This document shows positions 17,618 through 25,796 of a stretch of 64,000 nucleotides of DNA, one piece after another. A program made the position numbers and the translations under genes. This DNA is from Armatimonadetes bacterium UBA5352. GTDB taxonomy: Bacteria; Armatimonadota; Zipacnadia; Zipacnadales; UBA5352. The number at the start of each line of letters is the position of its first letter. Positions within the stretch are counted from its first letter, which is position 1. The stretch is taken from the NCBI GenBank assembly GCA_002411015.1, contig DHPY01000116.1:29157-93156 (forward strand). Reading direction: 5' to 3'. A model generated the notes under the pieces. That model was not told the origin of the DNA and ran no database searches. It worked only from the letters and a program-made list of their open reading frames with translations.

Positions 17618-18592
17618 TCACAGCGCGCTCGCGTCAACTGCGACGCCGTCGCGCATGGAGATCCTGGCCGCCTCAAGCGCGACCATCGTGTGACGCACGT
17701 TGCGGCCCGACGGCCCCGGCTCGACACCCTCGCGGATGGCCCGAACGAACTCCCCCACCTGCGCACGCCAGCTCGCGGGGCTGTCGAGCGGCTCCTCGAC
17801 GACCCGGTCGCCGAAGCGGATGCGCTCGGACTCAACCATCATCGCGCCCTCGGTGCCGATGACCATGCACTCCCACGCGCCGAAGGGCGTGTTCAGACTG
17901 TGCTCGTAGGTCGCCATCGGCCCGTCCACCAGCGACAACTGCATGGTGATGTCATCCATATCGTTCCAGTAGGGATTGACGGCGCGCCCCTGCGCGAAAA
18001 CCGTCTCCGGGCGGCCGTCCACCAGCCAGAGGATCATGTCAACCTCGTGCGCGCCGTAGCCGTAGAGCACCCAGCCTCCGGCCTCTTCGGGCCGTCGGGC
18101 CCATTCGGAGCGGAACTCGCCGGACAGCGCGAGCCGCCGGCGGAGGATGTTGCGCACCTCACCGATCGCGCCGGCACGAATGAGCTCGCGGGCGCGGATG
18201 TTCGCCGGGCGGAAGCGCAGGATCTGCCCCACCATCAGGACGACTCCCGCGGCGTCCGCGGCGGCGATCATGCTGTCGGTCTCGGCGAGCGAGGTCGCCA
18301 TCGGCTTCTCCGTCAGCACATGCTTGCCCGCCTGCGCCGCCGCCACCGCGACCTCGCAGTGGAGGTGGTGCGGGAGGAGCACGGACACCGCATCAACGCG
18401 GTCATCGGCGAGCAGTTCGCGCCAATCGGTATACACCGCCGGGACATCGAACTCCTCGGCCCGGGCCCGCGCGGCCTCTTCGTTGATGTCACAGACCGCT
18501 ACGGTGCGAATCCCGTCAATGTGACGGTAGGCCGGCAGGTGGGCCCCGGCGATGCCTCCGCAACCGATCGCTCCGATCGCGATCTCGTTCAT
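17618..18592 (-). CDS. Gfo/Idh/MocA-family NAD(P)-dependent oxidoreductase
   Basis: 324 residues. The N-terminal Rossmann fold begins IAIGAIGCGGIAGAHLPAYR; residues around 90 carry the family motif EKPMA (HVLTEKPMATS), and the C-terminal domain starts near VGQILRFRP. The usual catalytic His region is ENDIFFLD-like in the family; here GYGAHEVDMILWLVDG fits, with His at the expected place. Members oxidise or reduce hydroxyls on sugars, cyclitols and their acids. The nearby transaldolase and PfkB kinase suggest a small sugar-catabolic group, but the substrate is not visible in the sequence. Confidence 0.88.
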   Translation of the reverse strand: MNEIAIGAIGCGGIAGAHLPAYRHIDGIRTVAVCDINEEAARARAEEFDVPAVYTDWRELLADDRVDAVSVLLPHHLHCEVAVAAAQAGKHVLTEKPMATSLAETDSMIAAADAAGVVLMVGQILRFRPANIRARELIRAGAIGEVRNILRRRLALSGEFRSEWARRPEEAGGWVLYGYGAHEVDMILWLVDGRPETVFAQGRAVNPYWNDMDDITMQLSLVDGPMATYEHSLNTPFGAWECMVIGTEGAMMVESERIRFGDRVVEEPLDSPASWRAQVGEFVRAIREGVEPGPSGRNVRHTMVALEAARISMRDGVAVDASAL

Positions 18593-18707
18593 TGGTGAGG
18601 ACTCCCTCTGCGCGCCTTGCGAACGCGAGAGCCGCCGGTGGTGGCGCCGGCGACCCTCGCGATTCTGCTTCCAGCGCCCCTGGTTGCCTGGCCGTTGCCT
18701 GCGGGAG

Positions 18708-19373
18708 CTACCCGCCGAGCTTCTCCTCGAGCTTCCGGTAGTCGGAGAGGAAGCGCTCGAGACCGATGTCGGTCAGTGGGTGCTTGAAGAGCTGCTGCAG
18801 AGTGCCGAAGCCCATCGTGCAGATGTGGGCGCCGCACTGGGTACCACGGATGACGTGCTCGACCGTCCGCGCGCTCGCGAGGATGATCTCGGACTTCAGG
18901 TAGGGATACATCCGCAGCATCTGGGCGATCTCTTCGACCGACTGCATCCCATCATAGCCGATGTCATCCTGGCGACCGACGAAGGGCGAGACGTAGGCTG
19001 CGCCCGCCTTCGCCGCAAGGAGGGCCTGACCGCAGTTGAAGATCAGGGTGGCGTTGATCGGGATCCCCATATCGGTGCAGGTCTTGATCGCCTTCACGCC
19101 ATCGGGGATCAGCGGGATCTTCACCACGACGTTCTCAGCCCAGGCGGCTCGTTCCTCGGCCTCCTTGATGATCTCGTCATGCTCGACGGCGATCACCTCT
19201 GCGCTCACGGGCCGGTCCGGGCCAACGAGGTCGCAGATCTCCAGGACGGCTTCCTTCATGCTCCGTCCCTCTTTGGCTACGAGGGACGGATTGGTCGTGA
19301 CACCATCGCAGAGGCCCCAATCGAGCGCCTGCCGGATCTCATCAACGTTCGCTGTGTCAAGGAAGAACTTCAT
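18708..19373 (-). CDS. Fructose-6-phosphate aldolase/transaldolase-like protein
   Basis: 221 residues. The ATG starting MKFFLDTANVDEIR is chosen because AAAGGA lies 11 bases upstream; an ATG four codons earlier overlaps it. This is the short transaldolase subfamily (TalC/MipB/Fsa): GLCDGVTTNPSLVAKEG, VVKIPLIPDGVKAI with the Schiff-base Lys in VKIP, INATLIFNCGQALLAAKAGA, YVSPFVGRQDD and SEIILASARTVEHV. It would act in cytosolic pentose/hexose phosphate interconversion or as a fructose-6-phosphate aldolase; the two activities cannot be told apart with certainty here. It follows the nifU-like gene by 33 bases. Confidence 0.92.
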   Translation of the reverse strand: MKFFLDTANVDEIRQALDWGLCDGVTTNPSLVAKEGRSMKEAVLEICDLVGPDRPVSAEVIAVEHDEIIKEAEERAAWAENVVVKIPLIPDGVKAIKTCTDMGIPINATLIFNCGQALLAAKAGAAYVSPFVGRQDDIGYDGMQSVEEIAQMLRMYPYLKSEIILASARTVEHVIRGTQCGAHICTMGFGTLQQLFKHPLTDIGLERFLSDYRKLEEKLGG

Positions 19374-19406
19374 GCGACGGACCATCCTTTCGCCGCCACA
19401 GCGGCC

Positions 19407-19658
19407 TCAATCGACCGCCCGCAGATCTGTGACCTCAGGGACCTCCTGCCGCAGAACCCGGCCGATACCCATCGCGAGCGTCATCTGTGACATCGGGCAG
19501 CCCTTGCAGGCGCCCTGCAGACGCACCTCGACAACCTTGTCGTCGGTGATATCCACAAGCTCAACGCCGCCACCGTCTGCCTCAAGTGACGGACGGACCT
19601 TCGCCAGCGCAGCCTCGACCTTCTCGCGCAGTTCCTGCTTCTCCGTCGCCTCCGCCAT
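19407..19658 (-). CDS. NifU-like C-terminal domain protein (Fe-S cluster scaffold/carrier)
   Basis: 83 residues, a stand-alone Nfu domain: KVEAALAKVRPSLEADGGGV followed by the metal-binding pair CKGCP (GACKGCPMSQMTLAMGIGRV). Two such domains bridge one [4Fe-4S] cluster in a dimer and hand it to target proteins. It sits 17 bases after the Cu-amine-oxidase-N protein gene and before the transaldolase gene, so it is probably co-transcribed with them although the functions differ. Confidence 0.92.
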   Translation of the reverse strand: MAEATEKQELREKVEAALAKVRPSLEADGGGVELVDITDDKVVEVRLQGACKGCPMSQMTLAMGIGRVLRQEVPEVTDLRAVD

Positions 19659-19675
19659 CGAACTATCCTCCTCGG

Positions 19676-20584
19676 TTACTCTTCGCTCTCTTCAGCTAGT
19701 GGCTCGACGGACGCCTCCGCGTCCGGCACGACATCGCGAACCTTCCATCCGACGGGTTCGCGCACGAAATCAAAGCGCTCGGTCTCGCTAGTTCCGTCGG
19801 GGTAGCCGACCATCACGAGCGCCCAGCCTGACATGCCGCCGGCATCGAGACGGTACTGCAGGATGCGGATGCCGCGGACCGGGCCGCGCCCGCCCCAGTG
19901 CGCCTCGACAATCGTCGGCGCGCCCTGGCCCACCTCGTTCACGATCTCCTGCTTGCGCTCCTCCGAGAACAACTCCCAGTGACAGAGGCTGTTGCAGGCA
20001 TCAGGCTCCAGCGGGGCCACCGCGGCTGCGTCGCCATCGGCAGCCGGGGAGTGCTCCTCGGCGGGGGGCGCCTCTTCCTCAGTGGGCAGCACATCATACC
20101 ACTTCTCGATGACCCGCCACATCTTCCCCTGCAGCGTCTGCGGGTGCGGCGGAATGGCCATCAGCGCCTCGATGTTCTCCTGCGGCAGCCGCAGGAGCAT
20201 CTCTTGCCCCATCGGGTCCACCCAGACGCCAAAACTCTCCGCCACGAAGCGCAGCGGCACGAACGCCCTCCGGTTGATGAGTTGGGGAGCAACGTCCAGG
20301 GCGTAGTCGGCCTCAGCGATCTTCGCCTCCGTGCTACCGATCCACAGCTCCACCTGAGGCACCGTCGCCCCCTCGGAACGCCACGCGCGGATGTGGCCGT
20401 TCTCGTACGTCACGCGGGCCCCAAGCCACTCGAAGATCGGGCGCAGGGGCACCAGCGTGCGGCCATCGAGTGTCACGGGCTGCACGTCGAACAACAACTC
20501 ACGGGCCGCACTCGCCCCCACTGCCGTTGTCATCAGAAGCAGCAGGGCCACCGACCCCGCCACGCAGGCTTGAAGTCTCGGCAT
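19676..20584 (-). CDS. Exported protein with copper amine oxidase N-terminal-like domain
   Basis: 302 residues from an ATG with GGGAG 11 bases upstream; the 26 extra codons of the longer frame lie before a clear signal peptide (ACVAGSVALLLLMTTAVGAS). The mature N-terminus carries the Cu_amine_oxidN1 pattern twice: VQPVTLDGRTLVPLRPIFEW and INRRAFVPLRFVAESFGVWV. A low-complexity acidic linker (about 170-200) follows, then a domain with a Cys pair (NSLCHWELF) and a C-terminal WKVRDVVPD region resembling DUF3828/DUF4878-like pseudo-enzymes. The domain is a cell-surface stalk/adhesion module, not a copper enzyme. The role here is unknown. Confidence 0.75.
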   Translation of the reverse strand: MPRLQACVAGSVALLLLMTTAVGASAARELLFDVQPVTLDGRTLVPLRPIFEWLGARVTYENGHIRAWRSEGATVPQVELWIGSTEAKIAEADYALDVAPQLINRRAFVPLRFVAESFGVWVDPMGQEMLLRLPQENIEALMAIPPHPQTLQGKMWRVIEKWYDVLPTEEEAPPAEEHSPAADGDAAAVAPLEPDACNSLCHWELFSEERKQEIVNEVGQGAPTIVEAHWGGRGPVRGIRILQYRLDAGGMSGWALVMVGYPDGTSETERFDFVREPVGWKVRDVVPDAEASVEPLAEESEE

Positions 20585-20628
20585 CGTCCGTATCACTCCC
20601 GGTCCTGTCCGCCTGCCTGCACACGCAA

Positions 20629-21600
20629 TCAGACTCTTGCGCTCTTCGCCAGCCCCCGCCAACGATCGCCATCCTGCTCGACAAGGAAGTCAGTGGTCTC
20701 GCTGAAGCTCTTCAGACCGGTGGTCGCACCCGGGGCAGTCACACACATCGCGCCGACCGCGTTGGCCATGCGGGCGACATCACGAAGCTCCCAGCCGGCG
20801 AGTGTGCCAAGGAGGAAGCCCGCCACAAACGCGTCGCCCGAGCCCGTGCCGTCAACCGCACACACTTCGAATGCGGGCACGCGGACCTCCTCATCGGCCG
20901 TGCGCACGTAGCATCCCTCAGGCCCCATCTTCAGCGCCACCGTCTTCACACCGTGGGCCATGAGCACCTCAGAGGCCTCCTCCGGCGTGTTCTTTCCGGT
21001 GATCTCAACCGCCTCCGAGAAGCTCGGCAGGAAGATATCCGTGTAGGGCAGGACGGGCTCCAGCAACTCCATCCAGCGGCCGGTATCGTCCCAGACGACG
21101 TCGAGCGAGGTGATCGTGCCGGCCTCCTGCGCGGCCTTCATCACGCTTGCGGCAGGCTCTCCATCGAATCCCGGCATGACAAGTGCGCCGGCGAAGTGGA
21201 AGAGCTGCGCATTGCGCACAAGGTCCATGTCTATGTCTGATGGCTTCATGGTCGCGTTCGCGCCGATGCAGTGGATGAAGGTGCGCTCCCCACCGCTGTC
21301 GATCATGACCATCGTCGCGGAGGTGTTGGCCTCATCGGCGACCGCGATCCCGCTTGTGTCCACGCCCTCGGCCGCCATCGCCTCCCGGACGAACGCGCCA
21401 AAGCCGTCCCTGCCGATCTTGCCGATGATCGAGGTGTCCACACCGAGCTTCGCGAGCCCGATGCCGGTGTTGGCGGCGCAACCGCCTATGCTCATGCCCA
21501 TGTCATCCACGAGCATCAGCCGGCCATGCTCGGGCTGTGCGTCAATCGGTCTTCCCCACACATCTGCGACGACGATTCCAGCACATACTACCTGGCTCAT
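20629..21600 (-). CDS. PfkB-family carbohydrate kinase
   Basis: 323 residues. The ribokinase-like fold shows as MSIGGCAANTGIGLAKLGVD (substrate-binding glycines), ERTFIHCIGANATM, DIFLPSFSEAVEITG and the anion hole/catalytic base motif DGTGSGDAFVAGFLLG with Asp as base. Substrates in this family are sugars, sugar acids or nucleosides; none can be named with confidence. The ATG beginning MSQVVCAG follows CAGGTGTGGGAC. It heads a minus-strand group that runs through to lgt at 16606, and a weak promoter candidate lies at 21679-21707. Confidence 0.88.
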   Translation of the reverse strand: MSQVVCAGIVVADVWGRPIDAQPEHGRLMLVDDMGMSIGGCAANTGIGLAKLGVDTSIIGKIGRDGFGAFVREAMAAEGVDTSGIAVADEANTSATMVMIDSGGERTFIHCIGANATMKPSDIDMDLVRNAQLFHFAGALVMPGFDGEPAASVMKAAQEAGTITSLDVVWDDTGRWMELLEPVLPYTDIFLPSFSEAVEITGKNTPEEASEVLMAHGVKTVALKMGPEGCYVRTADEEVRVPAFEVCAVDGTGSGDAFVAGFLLGTLAGWELRDVARMANAVGAMCVTAPGATTGLKSFSETTDFLVEQDGDRWRGLAKSARV

Positions 21601-21678
21601 GTCCCACACCTGTCTGTTCCAGTCTCGGGCACTCGACGAGATTCTGCAGGCGACCCGCCTGTCAGTCGCTCAACCCGT

Positions 21679-21707
21679 ATAGTATCAGGTTGTCGCTCTG
21701 ATGACCA
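21679..21707 (-). promoter_or_regulatory. Weak sigma-70-like promoter candidate for the PfkB-led group
   Basis: On the minus strand TGGTCA and TACTAT are separated by 17 bases, ending about 80 bases before the kinase start. Each hexamer matches four of six consensus bases. The region 21610-21758 holds nothing else recognisable. Confidence 0.35.
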
Positions 21708-21758
21708 CCCAACGTGCATCGCCATCTCGCCTATTCGCCGCCTGGTGACCGAGGTCCT

Positions 21759-24593
21759 TCACCGGCCGTCGGCATGGTCAGGATCGCCGGCCATGGCGCT
21801 TCCAGGTCGGCTTCGGCGGAGCGCTTCCCGAGCCCGCATGATCTCCCGTACGAGGGTCTCGCGGCGTTCCGCGCGCTGCTGGGGGTTGCGGTTGAACTCG
21901 CGAACGTTCATCACCATGTCCCAGTTCCGATGGTACTGCGTATAGAGCGCCATGCGCAGCCGGGAGAGCCGCTGCGGAGGCTGCAGCGTTCCGGTCGCCG
22001 CGTAGAGTTCCCGCGCGATGCGCAGATACTCGTAGTCCTCCAGCGCCCCGCGCAGCAGCTTCAAGCCGACAGTGGGATGGGGCTCCGCGAGCGGCGATCC
22101 GTCCTCGCCCTGGCAGAAGAGGAGGCTTGATGCGCACCTGCCCTCACTGTTCCACATGTCCCAGAAGATGCGATCTATCGGCGCGTCGTCCGCGAGCCAG
22201 CCGAGCATGCGGATAGCCGTCACGTCCGCGCGCTCCGCGATGCGCCACGCCCTCTGGACACCGGCCTCGCCTGCCGCAGCCGTCAGCCGCGCGCCCTCGC
22301 AGTCGCCGAGGCCCATGGCGACCTCAGGAGCCATGGCCCAGGTTCCTGAGAGGGGATCAGGGATCAGATCGTCCGGGGAGTTCACGGCAGAAACGCTGTT
22401 CCGCCGCTGATGCGGCCCGATGAGCGGCATCAGGTTCTCCGGCGACACGTAGGTCGGCATCGGGTAGCGGTCAGTCACCTGTTCCCAGTGCTCAGCAGCC
22501 TCCGCGAGCGCCCGTCGGGGCTGATCGAGCAGGTGCAACTGCTCGGGCCGGGCGGAGATCATCGCGCGCATGTCCGGAGCATAGGGCCGTGCGCGCGCCA
22601 GCATCCTGTCCGCGTCGCTAAAGTCGCTGCCGCCGTCGCCCCAGCGAGTGAAGTCAGCGAGCATCTCTCGCGGCACCACGCCATGGCCGAGCAGAGCCTC
22701 AGCGAATGGCCAGTACTGCGCCGGGCTCAGCGGCGCGCGCTCCCCGTACCACTGCTCTGCAACATGCTCAGCGTCCAAAGCTGCCGAGATCGTCATTGAC
22801 GGCGTCACGGGCAGCGTGATGTCATGCACCGTGAGCTCCACCGGCAGGGCCACGCGATGTTCGCCGTCGGTGGTCACGATATCGCCGCGATAGACGCCCG
22901 GGGTGGCATCGCGCGGCACCTCGACCTCCCACCAGATCTGCTGCTGGTAGGCGCCACCGGTGACCAGCGGCTCCTGCGGAATCAGACGCCCCAACCTGCC
23001 CCAGCGGTACCAGTGGATCGTGGATATGCTGCCGACCGGCCCCGTGAGCGCCTCCGGCAGCACCGCCACCCGCTGCCCATCCGCGGCGTTCAGGATGACG
23101 AGCTGGACAGGCACCACTTCGCCGCGCGCGCCGGAGAGTTCCACGCGATCGGGCACCTGCAGCGTGCTCGCCCGGTAGTACAAGTCCGGGCGGACCGCGG
23201 GCTCGCTGACGTCCGCGATCGCGATCCCCCACGGCGCATCGGGCCAGCGCCGGGTCGCCGCCAATGGCGTCAGGAGGGCGCGGACGCGGTCAAGCCAGCC
23301 GTCGATCTGCCTGATCTCGCGGTTGATCGCGCCCCACTCGTCGAAGGTGACCTCCGGCGCCTCTGCCCGTGATCGAAGTGCGGCGATGGCTGCGGAGGGC
23401 TCCTCGCGTCCAGTGCGCAGCATCTCAGGAACCGCCGATGGCCGCGGCTGCCCGGCGTCGAGGCTGATTCGGCTCCAGCGCCTTTCGAGGCGCTCGATCT
23501 CGCGCAGCGCCGTCCTGCGGTACGCCTCGGGACGGTTCGGGCGAAAGCCGACGAGGTGCCCGTACTGGTCCACCTCGTGGAAGCTCGGCGCATTGTCGGC
23601 GTGCGACATGCCCTCGTTGACCACGCGGTCGTTGCGCGAGAAGAGGATGCCGAGCGTGTCCCAGTTCGGCAGCGGCATCTCACCGGTCGGATTGCCCTGC
23701 AGGTCGCGGCGCTCGAAGCTCTCCAGCGCGAGGCGGATCTCAGCGGTCCACGCGCCGGGCCCGGTGGCCGTCTTCCACTCGCCGATGTAGTCCCAGTCGG
23801 TCAGCCACGCGCCGCCCTCGTCGAAGTATTTCGCGTCGAATACGACACCCTTCGGGTTGATGTTGTACTCGTAGTAGGTGGAGTGATCGTGGCCCCAGTC
23901 AACGAAGATCTCGGCGGAGTCGTCCCGCCAGACGAAGCCGTCGCGCTCAGTGATGTTCGCGACGAGGCGGCTAACATCAGGCGTCTCGCAGCGGAAGGCC
24001 ACATAGAGGTTCTCGTCATCGTAGGCGCACCAGACATCGGTGGCCATCTTCGCGTCGCCCGGCTCGTTGTACATGCGCCAGTGGCGGTCGCCGATGAAGG
24101 CCGCTTCATCCCAGCAGGCGTCAGAGAGGTCGCCGTCAATCATTGGCGGCTCGGTCACCCGCGGGATGGCGTGCTGGTAGAGCGGCGCGAGCGAGAGCGT
24201 GGCACCATCGGCGAGAGGTGTGCCACCGCTGGCGGTGACCCAGCACCGTGCGGGGGCGCTTTCTGCGGCGAAGCTCCACTGGACGGGCAACTCCAGCGGA
24301 GGACCGAGGCCGGGATTGGCGCGCATGTGCAGCGAGATCGGCTGAGGGCCCTCGGTCGGTCCGGTGACGGTCGTGAGCGCGGTGCGGCCGTCTCCGGAGT
24401 AGCAGAGGGTGAGGGTGCCGGGGCCCTCGATGGTCACGAGGCCGTCGCAGCGCTGCTCGAAGGTTTCGGTGGGCCTCGGCGCGACCCACTGACCGGAGGC
24501 GGACTCGCCCGCCTCGACCGAAGCCAGCGGCTCCTGCGCCCATGCTACACTTGCCATCAGCAGCATCGTTGCGATTGCGCCCATGCGTGTCAT
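21759..24593 (-). CDS. Secreted CBM9-like plus DUF4091 glycoside-hydrolase-like protein
   Basis: 944 residues with a signal peptide (MGAIATMLLMASVAWAQ). Residues 145-330 form a CBM9-type beta-sandwich: PMIDGDLSDACWDEAAF, DENLYVAFRCETPD, DDSAEIFVDWGHDHSTYYEY and GAWTAEIRLALESFE. A linker with an arginine-rich coiled region (RRTALREIERLERRWSR) leads to a NPCBM/fibronectin-like module and a C-terminal catalytic-like region with the DUF4091 ending LLRGALEDYEYLRIARELYA. DUF4091 proteins are glycoside-hydrolase-like, but the expected barrel seems short and the active-site acids were not assigned. It is last in the minus-strand group 29947-21759 and probably acts outside the cell. Confidence 0.78.
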   Translation of the reverse strand: MTRMGAIATMLLMASVAWAQEPLASVEAGESASGQWVAPRPTETFEQRCDGLVTIEGPGTLTLCYSGDGRTALTTVTGPTEGPQPISLHMRANPGLGPPLELPVQWSFAAESAPARCWVTASGGTPLADGATLSLAPLYQHAIPRVTEPPMIDGDLSDACWDEAAFIGDRHWRMYNEPGDAKMATDVWCAYDDENLYVAFRCETPDVSRLVANITERDGFVWRDDSAEIFVDWGHDHSTYYEYNINPKGVVFDAKYFDEGGAWLTDWDYIGEWKTATGPGAWTAEIRLALESFERRDLQGNPTGEMPLPNWDTLGILFSRNDRVVNEGMSHADNAPSFHEVDQYGHLVGFRPNRPEAYRRTALREIERLERRWSRISLDAGQPRPSAVPEMLRTGREEPSAAIAALRSRAEAPEVTFDEWGAINREIRQIDGWLDRVRALLTPLAATRRWPDAPWGIAIADVSEPAVRPDLYYRASTLQVPDRVELSGARGEVVPVQLVILNAADGQRVAVLPEALTGPVGSISTIHWYRWGRLGRLIPQEPLVTGGAYQQQIWWEVEVPRDATPGVYRGDIVTTDGEHRVALPVELTVHDITLPVTPSMTISAALDAEHVAEQWYGERAPLSPAQYWPFAEALLGHGVVPREMLADFTRWGDGGSDFSDADRMLARARPYAPDMRAMISARPEQLHLLDQPRRALAEAAEHWEQVTDRYPMPTYVSPENLMPLIGPHQRRNSVSAVNSPDDLIPDPLSGTWAMAPEVAMGLGDCEGARLTAAAGEAGVQRAWRIAERADVTAIRMLGWLADDAPIDRIFWDMWNSEGRCASSLLFCQGEDGSPLAEPHPTVGLKLLRGALEDYEYLRIARELYAATGTLQPPQRLSRLRMALYTQYHRNWDMVMNVREFNRNPQQRAERRETLVREIMRAREALRRSRPGSAMAGDPDHADGR

Positions 24594-24697
24594 CGCGCTC
24601 GCTCCTTAGCTGTCTCTTCGCGGCAGACCTACGGCTGGCGGGCTGGGGGCCGCCGCTACGGAACGGATACGGCAAACGGCTCGCAGGCTGGTCGTTG

Positions 24698-24731
24698 GCC
24701 GTTCGCCGCCGTTCGCTGCCGTCGCTGCCGT
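24698..24731 (-). repeat. ACGGC-rich imperfect tandem repeat starting at a stop codon (copy A)
   Basis: On the minus strand, directly from the TGA of the URO-D-family gene, ACGGC or CGGC units recur four times about every 9-10 bases. The neighbouring 24661-24680 carries the same unit on the other strand, so a hairpin (AACGGC with GCCGTT) is possible. A second copy of the same kind lies at 61661-61712, also starting at a TGA. Confidence 0.6.
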
Positions 24732-25774
24732 CACGCCAGTCGCTTGCTCACGTCCACCATACGCAGGAAGTTCTCCGCCGCGTGCTCGTTGAAGGTGCCC
24801 GATGTCGTGCCGCCGAGGAGGTAGCCGCCGGGGCCTGCCGCCTCGATGCACTCCTGCGCAAGCTGCTCGATCGCCGGCCCATCCACCTTCCCGATGACCT
24901 CCATGTCGTCGAGGTTGCCCAGCAGGCAGACGCGGTCGCCGATCCGCTGCTTGCACTCGGCAAGCGTCGTGTCGCCCCACGGCGGCCCCTCAAGCGGGTC
25001 GAGCGAGTCCATGCCGATCTCGGCGAGCATCTCGAGATAGGCCCCCATCGGCCCGTGGTTGTGGTAGTGCGCGAGCGCCCCGTGCTCGTGCATGATCTCA
25101 ACCATCGGCTTGTCGAAGCGCAGCATGGTCTCGCGGAAGCCCTCCGGCCCAAGCTGCGTGGAAGCGAACTCGCCGCCGATGATGCGGAAGCAGTCCACGC
25201 CCTGCCGGCAGCATTCGTCGACCCAGTGGTAGCAGCGCTCCGCCGCCACGCGCACGAGTTCCATGAAGGTCTCGCGATCGTCGAGCCACATGATCGAGTA
25301 GTCTGCGGGCGAGAGGAAGCGCGCGGGGATGCCGCCGGGGTTCGTCAGGCCGGTGCCGACGATGCCGAGTTCGCCGATCTCGTCCTTGCGCTCGATGAAC
25401 GGCGTCCCGTCCACCGTCGGCGGCTCATACGGCAGCGCGAGGAGGTTGTGCACGTCGTCGGAGTTCTTGCAGAAGAACTCGACGTGTGCGCCGGTGACCT
25501 CGGTCCGCTGGAAGCGCGAATAGAGGTCGCCGTAAGGGCCCTCTATCACCGACCAGGTCTTCCCGTCGCGCTGCTCAGTGCGCGTCCTCACCGCGGTCCC
25601 GAGGAACCAGTCGCCGCCGAGAACCTGCCCGTTGATGAAGGGGTCGCACTCGTGCAGGAGCCTGTGGGCAAGCTCGCTGTCCTCCGGCACATGCCCGAAG
25701 CCCCACGGAACGACAGGCACGCGATCCGGCGTGCCAAGCTCCATCGCGCACAGGATCCGCTCTCTCGATGTCAT
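24731..25774 (-). CDS. Uroporphyrinogen decarboxylase (URO-D) family protein, probably not HemE
   Basis: 347 residues. The URO-D fold is recognisable from MTSRERILCAMELGTPDRVP at the start, MLRFDKPMVEIMHEHGALAHYHNHGPMG, DPLEGPPWGDTTLAECK, VCLLGNLDDMEVIGKVDGPA and GGYLLGGTTSGTF at the end. The tetrapyrrole-binding signature of true HemE near the N-terminus (PVWxMRQAGR) is absent. URO-D-like proteins of this kind include corrinoid-dependent methyltransferases (MtaA/MtbA class) and many uncharacterised members found beside sugar genes. It lies 22 bases after a large secreted protein gene. The role in a glycan group is unknown. Confidence 0.82.
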   Translation of the reverse strand: MTSRERILCAMELGTPDRVPVVPWGFGHVPEDSELAHRLLHECDPFINGQVLGGDWFLGTAVRTRTEQRDGKTWSVIEGPYGDLYSRFQRTEVTGAHVEFFCKNSDDVHNLLALPYEPPTVDGTPFIERKDEIGELGIVGTGLTNPGGIPARFLSPADYSIMWLDDRETFMELVRVAAERCYHWVDECCRQGVDCFRIIGGEFASTQLGPEGFRETMLRFDKPMVEIMHEHGALAHYHNHGPMGAYLEMLAEIGMDSLDPLEGPPWGDTTLAECKQRIGDRVCLLGNLDDMEVIGKVDGPAIEQLAQECIEAAGPGGYLLGGTTSGTFNEHAAENFLRMVDVSKRLA

Positions 25775-25796
25775 CGGGTCGCCTCCGGATCGTCGC

